DNA from: Candidatus Rokuibacteriota bacterium
GTDB lineage: Bacteria; Methylomirabilota; Methylomirabilia; Rokubacteriales; CSP1-6
Direction of reading: 5' to 3'
Assembly: GCA_023248995.1 (NCBI GenBank)
Contig: JAHFDN010000003.1
Location: forward strand, 30,089 to 94,088
DNA: 64,000 nucleotides
In this document: positions 17,827-26,181 of the stretch, piece by piece
Numbering within the stretch: the stretch's first letter is position 1
How the letters are laid out: every line of letters begins with the position of its first letter
The notes under the pieces: model-generated
The model's database searches: none
What the model was told of the DNA's origin: nothing
Seen by the model: only the letters and a program-made list of their open reading frames with translations
Position numbers and translations under genes: made by a program

Positions 17827-18975
17827 ATGCGCTTCGAGATCCTCGGGACGGACGGGGCGGCCCGGGTCGGGCGCCTCGTGACCGCCCACGGCGCGGTGGA
17901 GACCCCGGCGTTCATGCCGGTGGGGACCCAGGGAACGGTCAAGAGCCTCACGCCCGAAGACCTCCGCCAGGCGGGGGCGCAGATCCTTCTGGCCAACACC
18001 TACCATCTCTTCCTCCGCCCGGGGCACCGGCTCATTGCCGGACTGGGGGGACTCCATCGCTTCATGGCCTGGGACGGCCCGCTCCTGACCGATTCCGGGG
18101 GCTTTCAGGTGTACAGCCTGGCTGCCCTTAGCAAGGTGTCCGAGGAAGGCGTCAAGTTCAGGTCCCACCTCGACGGGGCGGAGCACCTCCTCACGCCCGA
18201 GCTGTCGGTGGAGATTCAAGAGGCTCTGGGGGCCGACATCATCCACCCGCTCGACGAATGCCTGGCCCATCCCTCCCCGCGCGCCGAGACCGAGGCGTCG
18301 CTGGCCCGCACGCTTCGCTGGGCGGCGCGAGCGAAGGCGGCCCATGCCGGGGCCGCCGGGCGCCAGGCCATGTTCGGTATCGTCCAGGGCGGCGGCTACG
18401 AGGACATCCGCCGCCGGGCCGTGGAGGAGACGTGCGCGCTCGAGTTTGACGGGTACGCGATCGGCGGGCTCGCGGTGGGGGAGCCGAAGCCGCTCATGCT
18501 CGACCTCCTGGCGTTCACGGGGGCGCTTCTGCCCGAGGACCAGCCGCGCTACCTCATGGGCGTCGGGACGCCGAGGGATCTCGTCGAAGCCGTGGCGCGG
18601 GGGGTGGACCTGTTCGATTGTGTGCTGCCAACCCGCAACGCGCGAAACGGCCAGCTGTTCACCGCCGACGGGGTCCTGACGATCAAGCAATCCCGCTATG
18701 CGGCCGATGCCCGCCCCCCGGAGTCGGGCTGCTCCTGTTACACGTGCCGGAACTTTTCCCGCGCGTACCTCCGCCATCTCTTCGTCGCGCGGGAACTTCT
18801 GGCCTACCGCCTGCTGAGCCTGCACAACCTCCACTTCTACCTGCGCCTCGTGATGGACATGCGCGCGGCGGTCGCCGCGCGGGCGTTTTCCGCATTCGGC
18901 GCTCGGTTTTTGGGACGGTATGCGGTATCATCCGATGACGGTTCGCCCAGCCACCCGGGGGACACGGAGGCCTGA
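17827..18975 (+). CDS. tgt: tRNA-guanine transglycosylase
   Basis: A 382-residue Tgt that exchanges guanine 34 for preQ1 in tRNAs with GUN anticodons. Visible motifs: the substrate pocket LTDSGGFQVYSL with the general-acid/base Asp, GGLAVGEP, the nucleophile region DLFDCVLPTRNARNG, and the zinc site CSCYTCRNFSRAYLRHLF with a following His (SLHNLHFYL). Start at ATG 17827, three bases after queA. The C-terminal tail runs about 25 residues beyond the last conserved helix. Stop is 1 base before the yajC start, so the operon continues into Sec genes. Confidence 0.98.
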   Translation: MRFEILGTDGAARVGRLVTAHGAVETPAFMPVGTQGTVKSLTPEDLRQAGAQILLANTYHLFLRPGHRLIAGLGGLHRFMAWDGPLLTDSGGFQVYSLAALSKVSEEGVKFRSHLDGAEHLLTPELSVEIQEALGADIIHPLDECLAHPSPRAETEASLARTLRWAARAKAAHAGAAGRQAMFGIVQGGGYEDIRRRAVEETCALEFDGYAIGGLAVGEPKPLMLDLLAFTGALLPEDQPRYLMGVGTPRDLVEAVARGVDLFDCVLPTRNARNGQLFTADGVLTIKQSRYAADARPPESGCSCYTCRNFSRAYLRHLFVARELLAYRLLSLHNLHFYLRLVMDMRAAVAARAFSAFGARFLGRYAVSSDDGSPSHPGDTEA

Positions 18976-18976
18976 C

Positions 18977-19324
18977 ATGGACATCGCCTATGCCGTCGAC
19001 CGCGCCTACGCCGCAGTGCAGCCGCCCGGCGGCGCGGGGCCGAACTCGATGTACATCCAGATCCTCTTCTTCGCCGGCATCTTCGCGATCTTCTACTTCC
19101 TGCTGATCCATCCCCAGCAGAAGCAACGCAAGGACCGCACCGCGATGCTGGGCGCCCTCAAGCGGGGCGACCGGGTCGTGACGAGCAGTGGGCTCCACGG
19201 CACTGTCGTGGGGCTGAACGAGGAGACGCTCGTCCTGAAGGTGGCCGACCAGGTGAAGCTCGAGTTTGACCGCCAGGCCGTCGGGCGCATCGTGTCGGCC
19301 CAGGGCGAAAAGGAAGGGACCTAG
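18977..19324 (+). CDS. yajC: Preprotein translocase subunit YajC
   Basis: A 115-residue protein with one membrane segment (YIQILFFAGIFAIFYFLLI) followed directly by the family signature HPQQKQRKDRTAMLGALKRGDRVVTSSGLHGTVV. YajC binds SecDF and the SecYEG channel in the inner membrane. ATG at 18977 has GGAGG at 18967-18971; a more upstream start would overlap tgt and lacks a ribosome site. The N-terminal 30 residues before the membrane segment are longer than average. Confidence 0.95.
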   Translation: MDIAYAVDRAYAAVQPPGGAGPNSMYIQILFFAGIFAIFYFLLIHPQQKQRKDRTAMLGALKRGDRVVTSSGLHGTVVGLNEETLVLKVADQVKLEFDRQAVGRIVSAQGEKEGT

Positions 19325-19331
19325 GGGCCGG

Positions 19332-20948
19332 ATGCCGAAGCGCCTCGGGCTCAGGATCGGGATCGTCCTGGCGGTGATCGCCGGGTCGTTGATCTATCTC
19401 TACCCCCCGCCGGGAATCCGGGAGCGCGTCTACGGGCCGGCGCACGGTCCGGCCCGGCAGGGAGGACTCCTGCCGCCGACGCTGAACCTCGGGCTCGATC
19501 TCCAGGGTGGCATCCACCTCGTGCTGGGCGTGGACGTGGACAAGGCCCTGGAGAATCAGGTGGAGCGCAACGCCGCGGACATGAAGGCGGCGCTGGAGAA
19601 GAAGGGCATCGGGATCAAAGAGGCCGCTCGCCAGGGCGCGACGGGGATCGTCATCCAGCTAGCGTCATCCCAGATGTGGACCGACGCGCTGACCGTGCTC
19701 AACGAGTCCCAAGGGTACGAGCAGAAGGGCTCGGACCAGGCCGCAGGGCGGATCGTGCTCGCGCTGAAGGCGCGGGAGGCGGTCACGCTCAGGGACCTGG
19801 CGATCCGCCAGGGGCTCGAGACCATCCGGAACCGGGTGGACCAGTTCGGGGTGGCCGAGCCGACGATCCAGCAGCAGGGGGAGAACCGCATCCTCGTCCA
19901 GCTCCCCGGGATCCAGGATCCCGAGCGGGCCAAGGGGTTGATCGGGAAGACCGCGCTCTTGGAGTTCAAGATGCTCGACGACCAGGCCGAGCTGGACAAG
20001 GCCGTGCGCGAAGGGCCTCCGGCCGGCGACGAGCTTCTGTGGCAGCGGATCGTGGACAAGCAAACTCGCCAGGAGCGGCGGCTGGCCTACGTGGTCAAAA
20101 AGCGCACGCTCCTCACGGGGGCTGATCTGGCCACGGCGAAGGTGTCCATCGACCAGTCCACCAGCGAGCCCTACGTGTCGGTGACATTCACCGACGCGGG
20201 AAGCAGGGTCTTCGCCGAGTTCACCGAGCACAACGTCGGAAAGCGCCTGGCGATCATCCTCGACGGAAACGTGTACTCGGCCCCGGTGATCCGGGAACGG
20301 ATTCCGTCGGGGCAGGCGCAGATCACCGGCGGGTTCACTCCGGAGGAAGCGACCGATCTGGCCATCGTCCTCCGGGCGGGAGCGCTGCCGGCGCCGGTAC
20401 GGATCCTGGAGGAGCGGACGGTGGGGCCGTCCCTCGGCGCCGACTCGATCCGCCAGGGCCTGGGCGCGATCGTCGCCTCGGCGCTGGCGGTCTTTCTGTT
20501 CATGCTCGTCTACTATCGCCTCTCCGGTCTGATCGCCGACGTCGCCCTGGTGCTGAACCTCCTGATCCTCCTGGCGGCGCTGGCGGGCTTCCACGCGACC
20601 CTGACGCTTCCCGGCATCGCGGGGATCGCGCTGACCATCGGCGTCGCGGTGGACACGAACATCCTGATCTTCGAGCGGATCCGCGAGGAGCTCCGGACCG
20701 GCAAGACGATCCGCGCCGCCATCGACGCGGGCTTCGCCCGGGCCTTCCGGACCGTCATCGACACGCACGTCACCGTCCTCGTCTCGTCTGCGATCCTGTA
20801 CCAGTTCGGCACCGGGCCGGTGCGGGGCTTCGCGGTCTCGCTCGCCATCGGGATCCTGGCGAGCCTCTTCACGGCGGTGTTCTTCACGCGGCTGATCTTC
20901 GATGTGCTCTACATGGGCCCCCGCCGGGTGCAGTCGCTCTCCATCTAG
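19332..20948 (+). CDS. secD: Protein translocase subunit SecD
   Basis: A 538-residue RND-type membrane protein that, with SecF, uses the proton gradient to pull secreted proteins across the inner membrane. After an N-terminal membrane helix (GLRIGIVLAVIAGSLIYLYP) comes the signature LNLGLDLQGGIHLVLGVDVD, the large periplasmic domain (FGVAEPTIQQQGENRILVQLPG...), and five C-terminal membrane segments with GVAVDTNILIFERIREELRTGKTIRAAIDAGF. Start ATG at 19332, 7 bases after yajC. The usual tight linkage to secF is broken here by a 299-bp palindrome-rich spacer. Confidence 0.98.
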   Translation: MPKRLGLRIGIVLAVIAGSLIYLYPPPGIRERVYGPAHGPARQGGLLPPTLNLGLDLQGGIHLVLGVDVDKALENQVERNAADMKAALEKKGIGIKEAARQGATGIVIQLASSQMWTDALTVLNESQGYEQKGSDQAAGRIVLALKAREAVTLRDLAIRQGLETIRNRVDQFGVAEPTIQQQGENRILVQLPGIQDPERAKGLIGKTALLEFKMLDDQAELDKAVREGPPAGDELLWQRIVDKQTRQERRLAYVVKKRTLLTGADLATAKVSIDQSTSEPYVSVTFTDAGSRVFAEFTEHNVGKRLAIILDGNVYSAPVIRERIPSGQAQITGGFTPEEATDLAIVLRAGALPAPVRILEERTVGPSLGADSIRQGLGAIVASALAVFLFMLVYYRLSGLIADVALVLNLLILLAALAGFHATLTLPGIAGIALTIGVAVDTNILIFERIREELRTGKTIRAAIDAGFARAFRTVIDTHVTVLVSSAILYQFGTGPVRGFAVSLAIGILASLFTAVFFTRLIFDVLYMGPRRVQSLSI

Positions 20949-21247
20949 TGCCATGCCGATAACCGTCGCATCCCGGCGTTCTCGGTCGTTGCCGATCCGT
21001 TCCTCTACGGGCACCGCGTCCGGCCGAAGGCCGGCGTGGTCGCTACGCTCCGGTCGGCTCCTCCCTCGGGCCTTGGGCTGCTCGGTTCTCGACATGGCCC
21101 GAGAAGGACTGCAAAGGCCCGTCGCGGGTTCCGGCGCGGGCTTTGCCCGCGCAACCCTCGGGGGGAGGAATCGGAAGGGGCGGGGACCCGGGCATCCACG
21201 CCGCAGGCGTGGGGGGGCCTGGGTGGCCCCCCTCCGAGCATAGAGCC
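20949..21247 (+). repeat. Palindrome cluster between secD and secF
   Basis: 299 bases without a convincing gene between two genes that normally nearly touch. It contains five perfect or near-perfect hairpins: CCGGCC/GGCCGG at 21020-21034; CTCGGGCC at 21065-21072 with GGCCCGAG at 21096-21103; GGGTT plus GCGCGGGC at 21126-21141 closing on GCCCGCGC plus AACCC at 21145-21157; CCACGCC/GGCGTGG at 21196-21212; and GGGGGGCC/GGCCCCCC at 21212-21232. None is followed by a T tract, so simple termination is unlikely. It may be a dispersed repeat or a structured RNA inside the operon message. Confidence 0.7.
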
Positions 21248-22186
21248 ATGGTTCAGATATTCAAGGACACCAACTACAACTTCATCGGCAAGCGGCGCTG
21301 GGCGTACCTGCTGTCGGCGACCTTCATCACCATCGGGTTCATCTCGATCGGGGTCAAAGGCGGGCTCCGGTACGGGATCGACTTTTCCGGAGGGACCCTC
21401 ATCCAGGTCCGCTTCGAGAACGCAGTCCACGTGGACGTCATCCGGAACGCGCTCGGCCGCATCAAGCTCGGCGAGAGCGTGATCCAGGAATTCGGCGATC
21501 CCAGAGAATTCATCCTCCGGCTGCCGCTCGTGGATCTCCCGTCGGAAGAGGTCACGCGGCGCGTCCAGGAGGCCCTGGCCGCGGTACCCGGGTTGGGCAA
21601 GGCCGAGGTGCGGCGGGTCGAGTTCGTGGGCCCGCAGGTGGGGCGCGACCTTCAGCTCCAGGCGCTCTATGCGGTCCTGTGGAGCGCCGCGGGGATCCTG
21701 ATTTACATCGCCGTCCGATTCGACTTCCGGGGCGGGGTGGCTGCCATCGTGGCCACGTTTCACGACGTGCTGGTCACCTTCAGCGCGATGTCTCTCACCG
21801 ACAAGGAGATCTCGTTGCCGGTCCTGGCCGCCTTCCTCACGATCATCGGGTACTCGGTCAACGACACCATCGTGGCCTTCGACCGGATCCGCGAGAACCG
21901 GGGCAAGGGGATGCGCAAGGGGAGCTCGTTCGCCGAGCTGATCAACAGGGCCATCAACCAGACACTGTCGCGGACCGTCCTGACCTCATTGACCACCTTC
22001 CTGTCCACGGTCGTCCTCCTCTTCTTCGGCGGCAAGGTCCTGGAGGATTTCGCCTTCGTCCTCACCATCGGGGTGATCACCGGGACCTTCTCGACCATCT
22101 ACGTGGCGGGCGCGATCCTCGTGGACTGGAACGGCTGGGTCGAAGCGCGGGCCCAGCGGACCAAAAAAGCCGTAGCAAAAGCCTGA
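21248..22186 (+). CDS. secF: Protein translocase subunit SecF
   Basis: A 312-residue partner of SecD. The start MVQIFKDTNYNFIGKRRWAYLLS leads into the first membrane helix, then GGLRYGIDFSGGTLIQVRF, the hallmark of SecF, a short periplasmic domain, and the C-terminal membrane bundle with GYSVNDTIVAFDRIRENRGKG. The ATG at 21248 directly follows the palindrome-rich spacer; no strong ribosome site is visible, so translation may rely on the upstream message. Ends with a short basic tail. Confidence 0.98.
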   Translation: MVQIFKDTNYNFIGKRRWAYLLSATFITIGFISIGVKGGLRYGIDFSGGTLIQVRFENAVHVDVIRNALGRIKLGESVIQEFGDPREFILRLPLVDLPSEEVTRRVQEALAAVPGLGKAEVRRVEFVGPQVGRDLQLQALYAVLWSAAGILIYIAVRFDFRGGVAAIVATFHDVLVTFSAMSLTDKEISLPVLAAFLTIIGYSVNDTIVAFDRIRENRGKGMRKGSSFAELINRAINQTLSRTVLTSLTTFLSTVVLLFFGGKVLEDFAFVLTIGVITGTFSTIYVAGAILVDWNGWVEARAQRTKKAVAKA

Positions 22187-22233
22187 TCGGCGTGAGAAAA
22201 TGATGAGTTACAAGGCAGCGAGGTGGAGAGAGC

Positions 22234-24387
22234 GTGACTCAGCTCGACACACTCATCGAGGAGATTCCGAAATACCAGCCCGGGGCCGACCTGGACCTGG
22301 TCAAGCGCGCTTACCGCTTCTCTGAAATCTCCCACCAAGGGCAGCAGCGGGCTTCCGGGGAGCCCTACCTCTCCCACCCCCTCGAAGTCGCCGGCCTCCT
22401 CGTCAACTTCAAGGTGGACGTGACTACCGTCACGGCCGGCCTGCTCCACGACGTCCTCGAGGACACCCGGGCGACCAAGGATGACCTGACGCGCGAGTTC
22501 GGTGCCGAGATCGCCGACCTCGTGGACGGCGTCACCAAGATCGGCAAGCTGGCCTTCTCCTCCCGGGAGGAACGCCAGGCGGAGAACTTCCGCAAGATGC
22601 TCGTGGCCATGGCCCGGGACATCCGGGTGCTGATGATCAAACTCGCCGATCGGCTGCACAACATGCGCACCCTTGATTACCTGGCCCCCGACAGGGGGCG
22701 GAAGGTCGCCCAGGAAACCCTGGACATCTACGCCCCGCTGGCCCACCGGCTCGGCATGGCGAAGGTCAAGGCCGAACTGGAGGACCTGGCTTTCCGCTGC
22801 CTCCACCAGGAGGAGTACGCCGACCTCCAGCGACGGGTCGCCAAGCGGCGACTGGAGCGGGAGGCGGAGATCAACCAGGTCATCGCCATCGTGGAGAAGA
22901 AGCTCGGAGAGGTGGGCATCCAGGCCCAGATCAGGGGGCGGCCGAAGCACTTCTACTCCATCTTCAAGAAGATGCATGATCAAGGTCGGGAGTTCGACGA
23001 AATCTATGATCTGACGGCTGTTCGAGTGATTACGGACTCGGTACGTGATTGTTATGGTGCCTTGGGCGTCATCCACTCCTTGTGGAAGCCGGTGCCGGGG
23101 CGGTTCAAGGATTTTATCGCGATGCCCAAGGTGAACATGTACCAGTCGCTCCACACGACGGTCATCGGGCCCAAGGGGGACCCGGTGGAGATCCAGATCC
23201 GCACCGCGGACATGCACCGGGTCGCCGAGGAAGGGATCGCCGCTCACTGGCGCTACAAGGAGAAGAAGCACGACCAGGACAAGTTCGACCAGTCCCTCGT
23301 CTGGTTGCGCCAGCTCATGGAGTGGCAACAGGAGATGAAGGACCCGCGCGAGTTCATGGAGACCGTGCGGGTGGACCTCTTCCCCGACGAGGTCTACGTC
23401 TTCACGCCCAAGGGCGATGTCAAGGCGCTCCCCGAGGGCTCCACGCCCATCGACTTCGCCTACGCGGTCCATACCGAGGTGGGGCACCGCTGTGCCGGCG
23501 CGAAGGTGAACGGCAAGTTGGTCCCCCTGCGTTACACGCTACGGCAGGGAGACATCGTCGAGATCGTCACCTCGCCAACCCAGCATCCGAGCCGAGACTG
23601 GCTCAAGGTCGTCCAATCCTCGCGGGCTCGGTCCAAGATCAACCAATGGCTCAAGATCGAGGAGCGCGCGCGCTCGCTGAGCCTCGGGCGCGAGATCTTC
23701 GACCGGGAGGCGCGGAAGCACCGGCTCTCCGCGGCCAACCTCCTGGCCTCGGAGGAGGCGAAGAAAGTTCTCGCCGACCTCGGCTTTCCCTCGGTCGACG
23801 ACCTCCTGGCCTCCATCGGCTATGGGAAGACGGGGGTCCACCAGGTGCTCGGGAAACTCGTTCCTTCGGTCGTCGCCGACGAGGAGCGGAGCCAGGAGGC
23901 CAAGGCGCAGAAGGCGGCCCGGCCGGCCAGAAGCGAGGGGGGGGTCAAGATCCGCGGGGTGGAGGACCTCCTGGTGCGCTTCGCCAAGTGCTGCACCCCG
24001 GTGCACGGCGATGCCATCGTGGGCTTTATCACGCGCGGGCGTGGCCTGACCGTCCATACGCGAGACTGCCACACCGTGGCCCACGGGCTCCTGGACAGGG
24101 AGCGAGTCGTCGGCGTGGAGTGGGACGTGGCCGAGCCGGCGACCCGCCCGGTGAAGATCGCCGTCTATATCGGGCGCGATCGCCCGGGGCTCCTCGCCGA
24201 GATCTCGGCGGCCATCTCCGGGCGGCACGGGAACATCACCAAGGCCGAGATCACCGTCACCGAGGACCGCAAGGGGCTCAACCACTTCGTCGTGGAAGTC
24301 GCCGACGTCCATCAACTGCAGCAGATCATGGAAGCCATCGGCCAGGTCAAGGACGTCATCAAGGTCGAACGCGTCCGCGGTTTGTAA
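22234..24387 (+). CDS. Bifunctional (p)ppGpp synthetase/hydrolase (RelA/SpoT family)
   Basis: A 717-residue long RSH enzyme that makes and degrades the alarmone (p)ppGpp. The N-terminal HD hydrolase domain is intact (LSHPLEVAGLL, then LLHDVLEDT around residues 70-80). The synthetase domain shows RGRPKHFYSIFKKM and YDLTAVRVIT; the RFKD motif in PVPGRFKDFIAMPK is the version found in bifunctional enzymes rather than the acidic EXDD of synthetase-only RelA. TGS (VFTPKGDVKALPEGSTPIDFAYAVH), helical, zinc-finger-like (FAKCCTPVHGDAIVGF) and ACT (IAVYIGRDRPGLLAEIS) domains follow. Start GTG 22234 is preceded by GGAGAGAG. Position after secDF is widely conserved. Confidence 0.96.
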   Translation: MTQLDTLIEEIPKYQPGADLDLVKRAYRFSEISHQGQQRASGEPYLSHPLEVAGLLVNFKVDVTTVTAGLLHDVLEDTRATKDDLTREFGAEIADLVDGVTKIGKLAFSSREERQAENFRKMLVAMARDIRVLMIKLADRLHNMRTLDYLAPDRGRKVAQETLDIYAPLAHRLGMAKVKAELEDLAFRCLHQEEYADLQRRVAKRRLEREAEINQVIAIVEKKLGEVGIQAQIRGRPKHFYSIFKKMHDQGREFDEIYDLTAVRVITDSVRDCYGALGVIHSLWKPVPGRFKDFIAMPKVNMYQSLHTTVIGPKGDPVEIQIRTADMHRVAEEGIAAHWRYKEKKHDQDKFDQSLVWLRQLMEWQQEMKDPREFMETVRVDLFPDEVYVFTPKGDVKALPEGSTPIDFAYAVHTEVGHRCAGAKVNGKLVPLRYTLRQGDIVEIVTSPTQHPSRDWLKVVQSSRARSKINQWLKIEERARSLSLGREIFDREARKHRLSAANLLASEEAKKVLADLGFPSVDDLLASIGYGKTGVHQVLGKLVPSVVADEERSQEAKAQKAARPARSEGGVKIRGVEDLLVRFAKCCTPVHGDAIVGFITRGRGLTVHTRDCHTVAHGLLDRERVVGVEWDVAEPATRPVKIAVYIGRDRPGLLAEISAAISGRHGNITKAEITVTEDRKGLNHFVVEVADVHQLQQIMEAIGQVKDVIKVERVRGL

Positions 24388-24396
24388 GGGCCTCCG

Positions 24397-24774
24397 GTGA
24401 CCCGAGAGGAGTTCGAGGCGCTGGTGGCCCGGGCCCTCAAGACCCTCCCCCGGCGCTTCAGGGCCAAGATGAAGAACATCGCCGTGGTCGTGGAAGACTG
24501 GGCCGATCCCGCGACCCTGATGGATATGGGGATCGAGCCGCCCGACACCCTCTACGGCCTCTATCGGGGCGTTGATCTCACGCGCCGCGACTCGTCCTAC
24601 GGCAACGTCCTTCCCGATACCATCACCATTTACCAGGGGCCCATCGAGGAGGACTCGGCCGACGAAGCGGAGATGACCGAGCTGATCCGCGACGTGGTCA
24701 TCCACGAGGTCGGCCACTACTTCGGCCTGGATGACGAGGCCATGGACGCATTGGAGCGCCCGGAAGAAGAGTAA
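24397..24774 (+). CDS. Small zincin-like metallopeptidase family protein
   Basis: A 125-residue cytoplasmic protein with a perfect zincin signature HEVGHYFGLDD near the C-terminus (two His plus the downstream Asp as zinc ligands, Glu as base). The preceding part (YGLYRGVDLTRRDSSYGNVLPDTITIYQGPIEE) is conserved in the metallopeptidase family of about 120 residues that is often found next to rel or spoT-like genes. Substrates are unknown. GTG start 9 bases after rel with TCCGGTG context, so co-translation is likely. It closes the long housekeeping operon; the next gene has its own promoter. Confidence 0.85.
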   Translation: MTREEFEALVARALKTLPRRFRAKMKNIAVVVEDWADPATLMDMGIEPPDTLYGLYRGVDLTRRDSSYGNVLPDTITIYQGPIEEDSADEAEMTELIRDVVIHEVGHYFGLDDEAMDALERPEEE

Positions 24775-24813
24775 ATCACCCGCCTTCTCGTCTCGGTCTC
24801 CCTAAGTTTTTCC

Positions 24814-24842
24814 TTGACAAGGCTTTCAACTTCCTCTACGTT
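24814..24842 (+). promoter_or_regulatory. Promoter of the AbiEi-like gene
   Basis: A perfect -35 box TTGACA (24814-24819), 17-base spacer and -10 box TACGTT (24837-24842). The start of transcription should fall near 24849, inside the palindrome described at 24842-24859. Confidence 0.65.
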
Positions 24843-24859
24843 TTCAGCAGATGCTGAAA
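24842..24859 (+). promoter_or_regulatory. Palindromic operator at the AbiEi-like promoter
   Basis: TTTCAGCA-GA-TGCTGAAA is a perfect 8-bp inverted repeat that begins at the end of the -10 box and covers the predicted transcription start. A protein bound there would block RNA polymerase. The only DNA-binding protein adjacent is the product of the gene itself, so autoregulation is the simplest reading. Confidence 0.6.
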
Positions 24860-24879
24860 CTCGAAGAACAAGTGAAACG

Positions 24880-25926
24880 ATGCGAAAGACCGATGAGATT
24901 AGGAAGTCGGGCGTCCAGCAGCTTCGCGAGCTCTTTCCAAAAGTGAAGGTCTGGGAGGAGATCCGCGACAGCAAGGTGGGCGATCAGCGGGCGGATCTGC
25001 TCGTGAAATTCCAGATGGGGAGCCAGGAACATCTCCTGGCCCTCGAGGTCGCTGGCCTCGGGCAGCCCAGACAGATTCGCGAGGCCGTGACCCGGCTCAG
25101 CGACATCCGTCGCGACCTGCCGGCCGCGTACCCGGTGGCTCTGGCGGAGTACATCGGCCCCCAGTCGGCCTCGCTGCTCCGCCGGAACAACTTCGGCTAT
25201 GTGGATCTTTCCGGCAACTGCTACCTCGCCTTCGAGAACGTCCTCATCGAAAAAGAAGGCAAGCCCAACACCCGGCCCTCGACCCGGCCGCTCAAGTCCC
25301 TCTTCGCGCCCCGGGCCACGCGCGTCGTACGGGTTCTGCTGGCAAACGCCGAGCACGGCTGGCGGCTCGAGGAGCTGGCCAAGGCGGCGGACGTGAGCCT
25401 GGGGCACGCGCACAACGTGGTCAAGCGCCTCGAAGAGCTCGCGTGGGCCGTCCGGGAAGAACGCCAGCGAATCTATCTCGCCAAGCCCGCCGACCTGCTC
25501 GACGCGTGGTGCGAGGCCTACTCCTACCGCGAGAACGTTGTGGCAACGTACTTCTCGCCTGAGCGCATCACGCGACGGCTGATGGCAGAGATCGTCCGCC
25601 TCGCCCTGGCCGAAGGGCGTCGCTACGCCTTCACGCTACACGCCGGCGCCGCGCTGGTGGCACCCAACATCCGCTTTCCGATCATCCACTGCTATCTGGA
25701 GGGCGCCCCGGACCCCTTGGCCCGTGCGCTGGGGCTCAGGCCAGGCGAGGGGGAGGGCAATGTGCATCTCCTGACGCCGTACGACTCCGGGGTCTTCTAC
25801 GGCCGACTGGAAAAGAGCGGGCTATCGGTGGCGTGTCTTCCGCAGCTCTACGCGGATCTCTACCGCTACGAGCGGCGGGGGCGAGAGCAGGCAGAGTACC
25901 TCCGGCGGGAAGCCATGGGGTACTAA
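24880..25926 (+). CDS. AbiEi-like winged-helix protein (type IV antitoxin family architecture)
   Basis: A 348-residue protein. ATG at 24880 is chosen since it lies downstream of the promoter's start point; longer frames begin upstream of it. Residues 1-130 resemble a nuclease-like or effector-binding fold (RADLLVKFQMGSQEHLLALEVAGLG...PVALAEYIGPQSASLLRRNNFGYVDLSGN). Residues 145-205 form a winged helix (RVVRVLLANAEHGWRLEELAKAADVSLGHAHNVVKRLEELAWAVREERQRIYLAKPADLLDAW). The C-terminus (LYADLYRYERRGREQAEYLRREAMGY) is like the end of AbiEi-type antitoxins. AbiEi proteins repress their operon and oppose an AbiEii nucleotidyltransferase, but no such toxin is next to it; instead two tiny Lys-rich reading frames follow. 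It may be a solitary regulator. Confidence 0.6.
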   Translation: MRKTDEIRKSGVQQLRELFPKVKVWEEIRDSKVGDQRADLLVKFQMGSQEHLLALEVAGLGQPRQIREAVTRLSDIRRDLPAAYPVALAEYIGPQSASLLRRNNFGYVDLSGNCYLAFENVLIEKEGKPNTRPSTRPLKSLFAPRATRVVRVLLANAEHGWRLEELAKAADVSLGHAHNVVKRLEELAWAVREERQRIYLAKPADLLDAWCEAYSYRENVVATYFSPERITRRLMAEIVRLALAEGRRYAFTLHAGAALVAPNIRFPIIHCYLEGAPDPLARALGLRPGEGEGNVHLLTPYDSGVFYGRLEKSGLSVACLPQLYADLYRYERRGREQAEYLRREAMGY

Positions 25927-25951
25927 ACCGGAGAGGGGGTGAAACCGAACG

Positions 25952-25993
25952 ATGGCGAAGAAGAAGGCCAAGAAAAAGGGCAAGAAGCGCTAG
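25952..25993 (+). CDS. Lysine-rich 13-residue peptide (copy 1)
   Basis: A very small open frame encoding MAKKKAKKKGKKR, almost entirely lysine with Ala/Gly. The ATG at 25952 is preceded by GAGAGGGGGTGA (25931-25942), a strong ribosome binding site about 9 bases upstream. It starts 25 bases after the AbiEi-like stop and is followed 50 bases later by a second, similar frame. Such a composition suggests a nucleic-acid- or membrane-binding peptide, but no family is recognised. The repeated design and the quality of both ribosome sites argue that it is translated; direct proof is lacking. Confidence 0.5.
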   Translation: MAKKKAKKKGKKR

Positions 25994-26043
25994 TGCCCGA
26001 TGGGTACCCGAACGTCGAGTACCGGAAAGGAGGTGACAACTGA

Positions 26044-26079
26044 ATGGCAAAAAAGAAGGCGACCAAGAAAAAGAAGTAG
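26044..26079 (+). CDS. Lysine-rich 11-residue peptide (copy 2)
   Basis: A second tiny frame encoding MAKKKATKKKK. Its ribosome site AAAGGAGGTGA (26026-26036) is a full match to the anti-SD complement, the best in this window, with about 7 bases to the ATG. The first five residues equal those of the upstream peptide, so the two look like a tandem duplication that has kept translation signals and lysine content while the spacer diverged. A transcription terminator follows at 26142. Confidence 0.55.
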   Translation: MAKKKATKKKK

Positions 26080-26141
26080 GTTCGGCAGTACGACTCGGTG
26101 GGGGGGGCGGCCTCCCACCGGCACTCATCCCCTCACCCGGG

Positions 26142-26167
26142 CCCTCTCCCCTCAGGGGAGAGGGTTT
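26142..26167 (+). terminator. Hairpin terminator between convergent genes
   Basis: CCCTCTCCCC (26142-26151), loop TCA, GGGGAGAGGG (26155-26164) then TTT form a perfect 10-bp stem with a short T run. It ends the plus-strand AbiEi-like/peptide transcript and lies 18 bases beyond the end of the convergent rpmB gene. Outer complementary runs extend the structure. Confidence 0.55.
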
Positions 26168-26181
26168 GGGATGAGGGGTTT

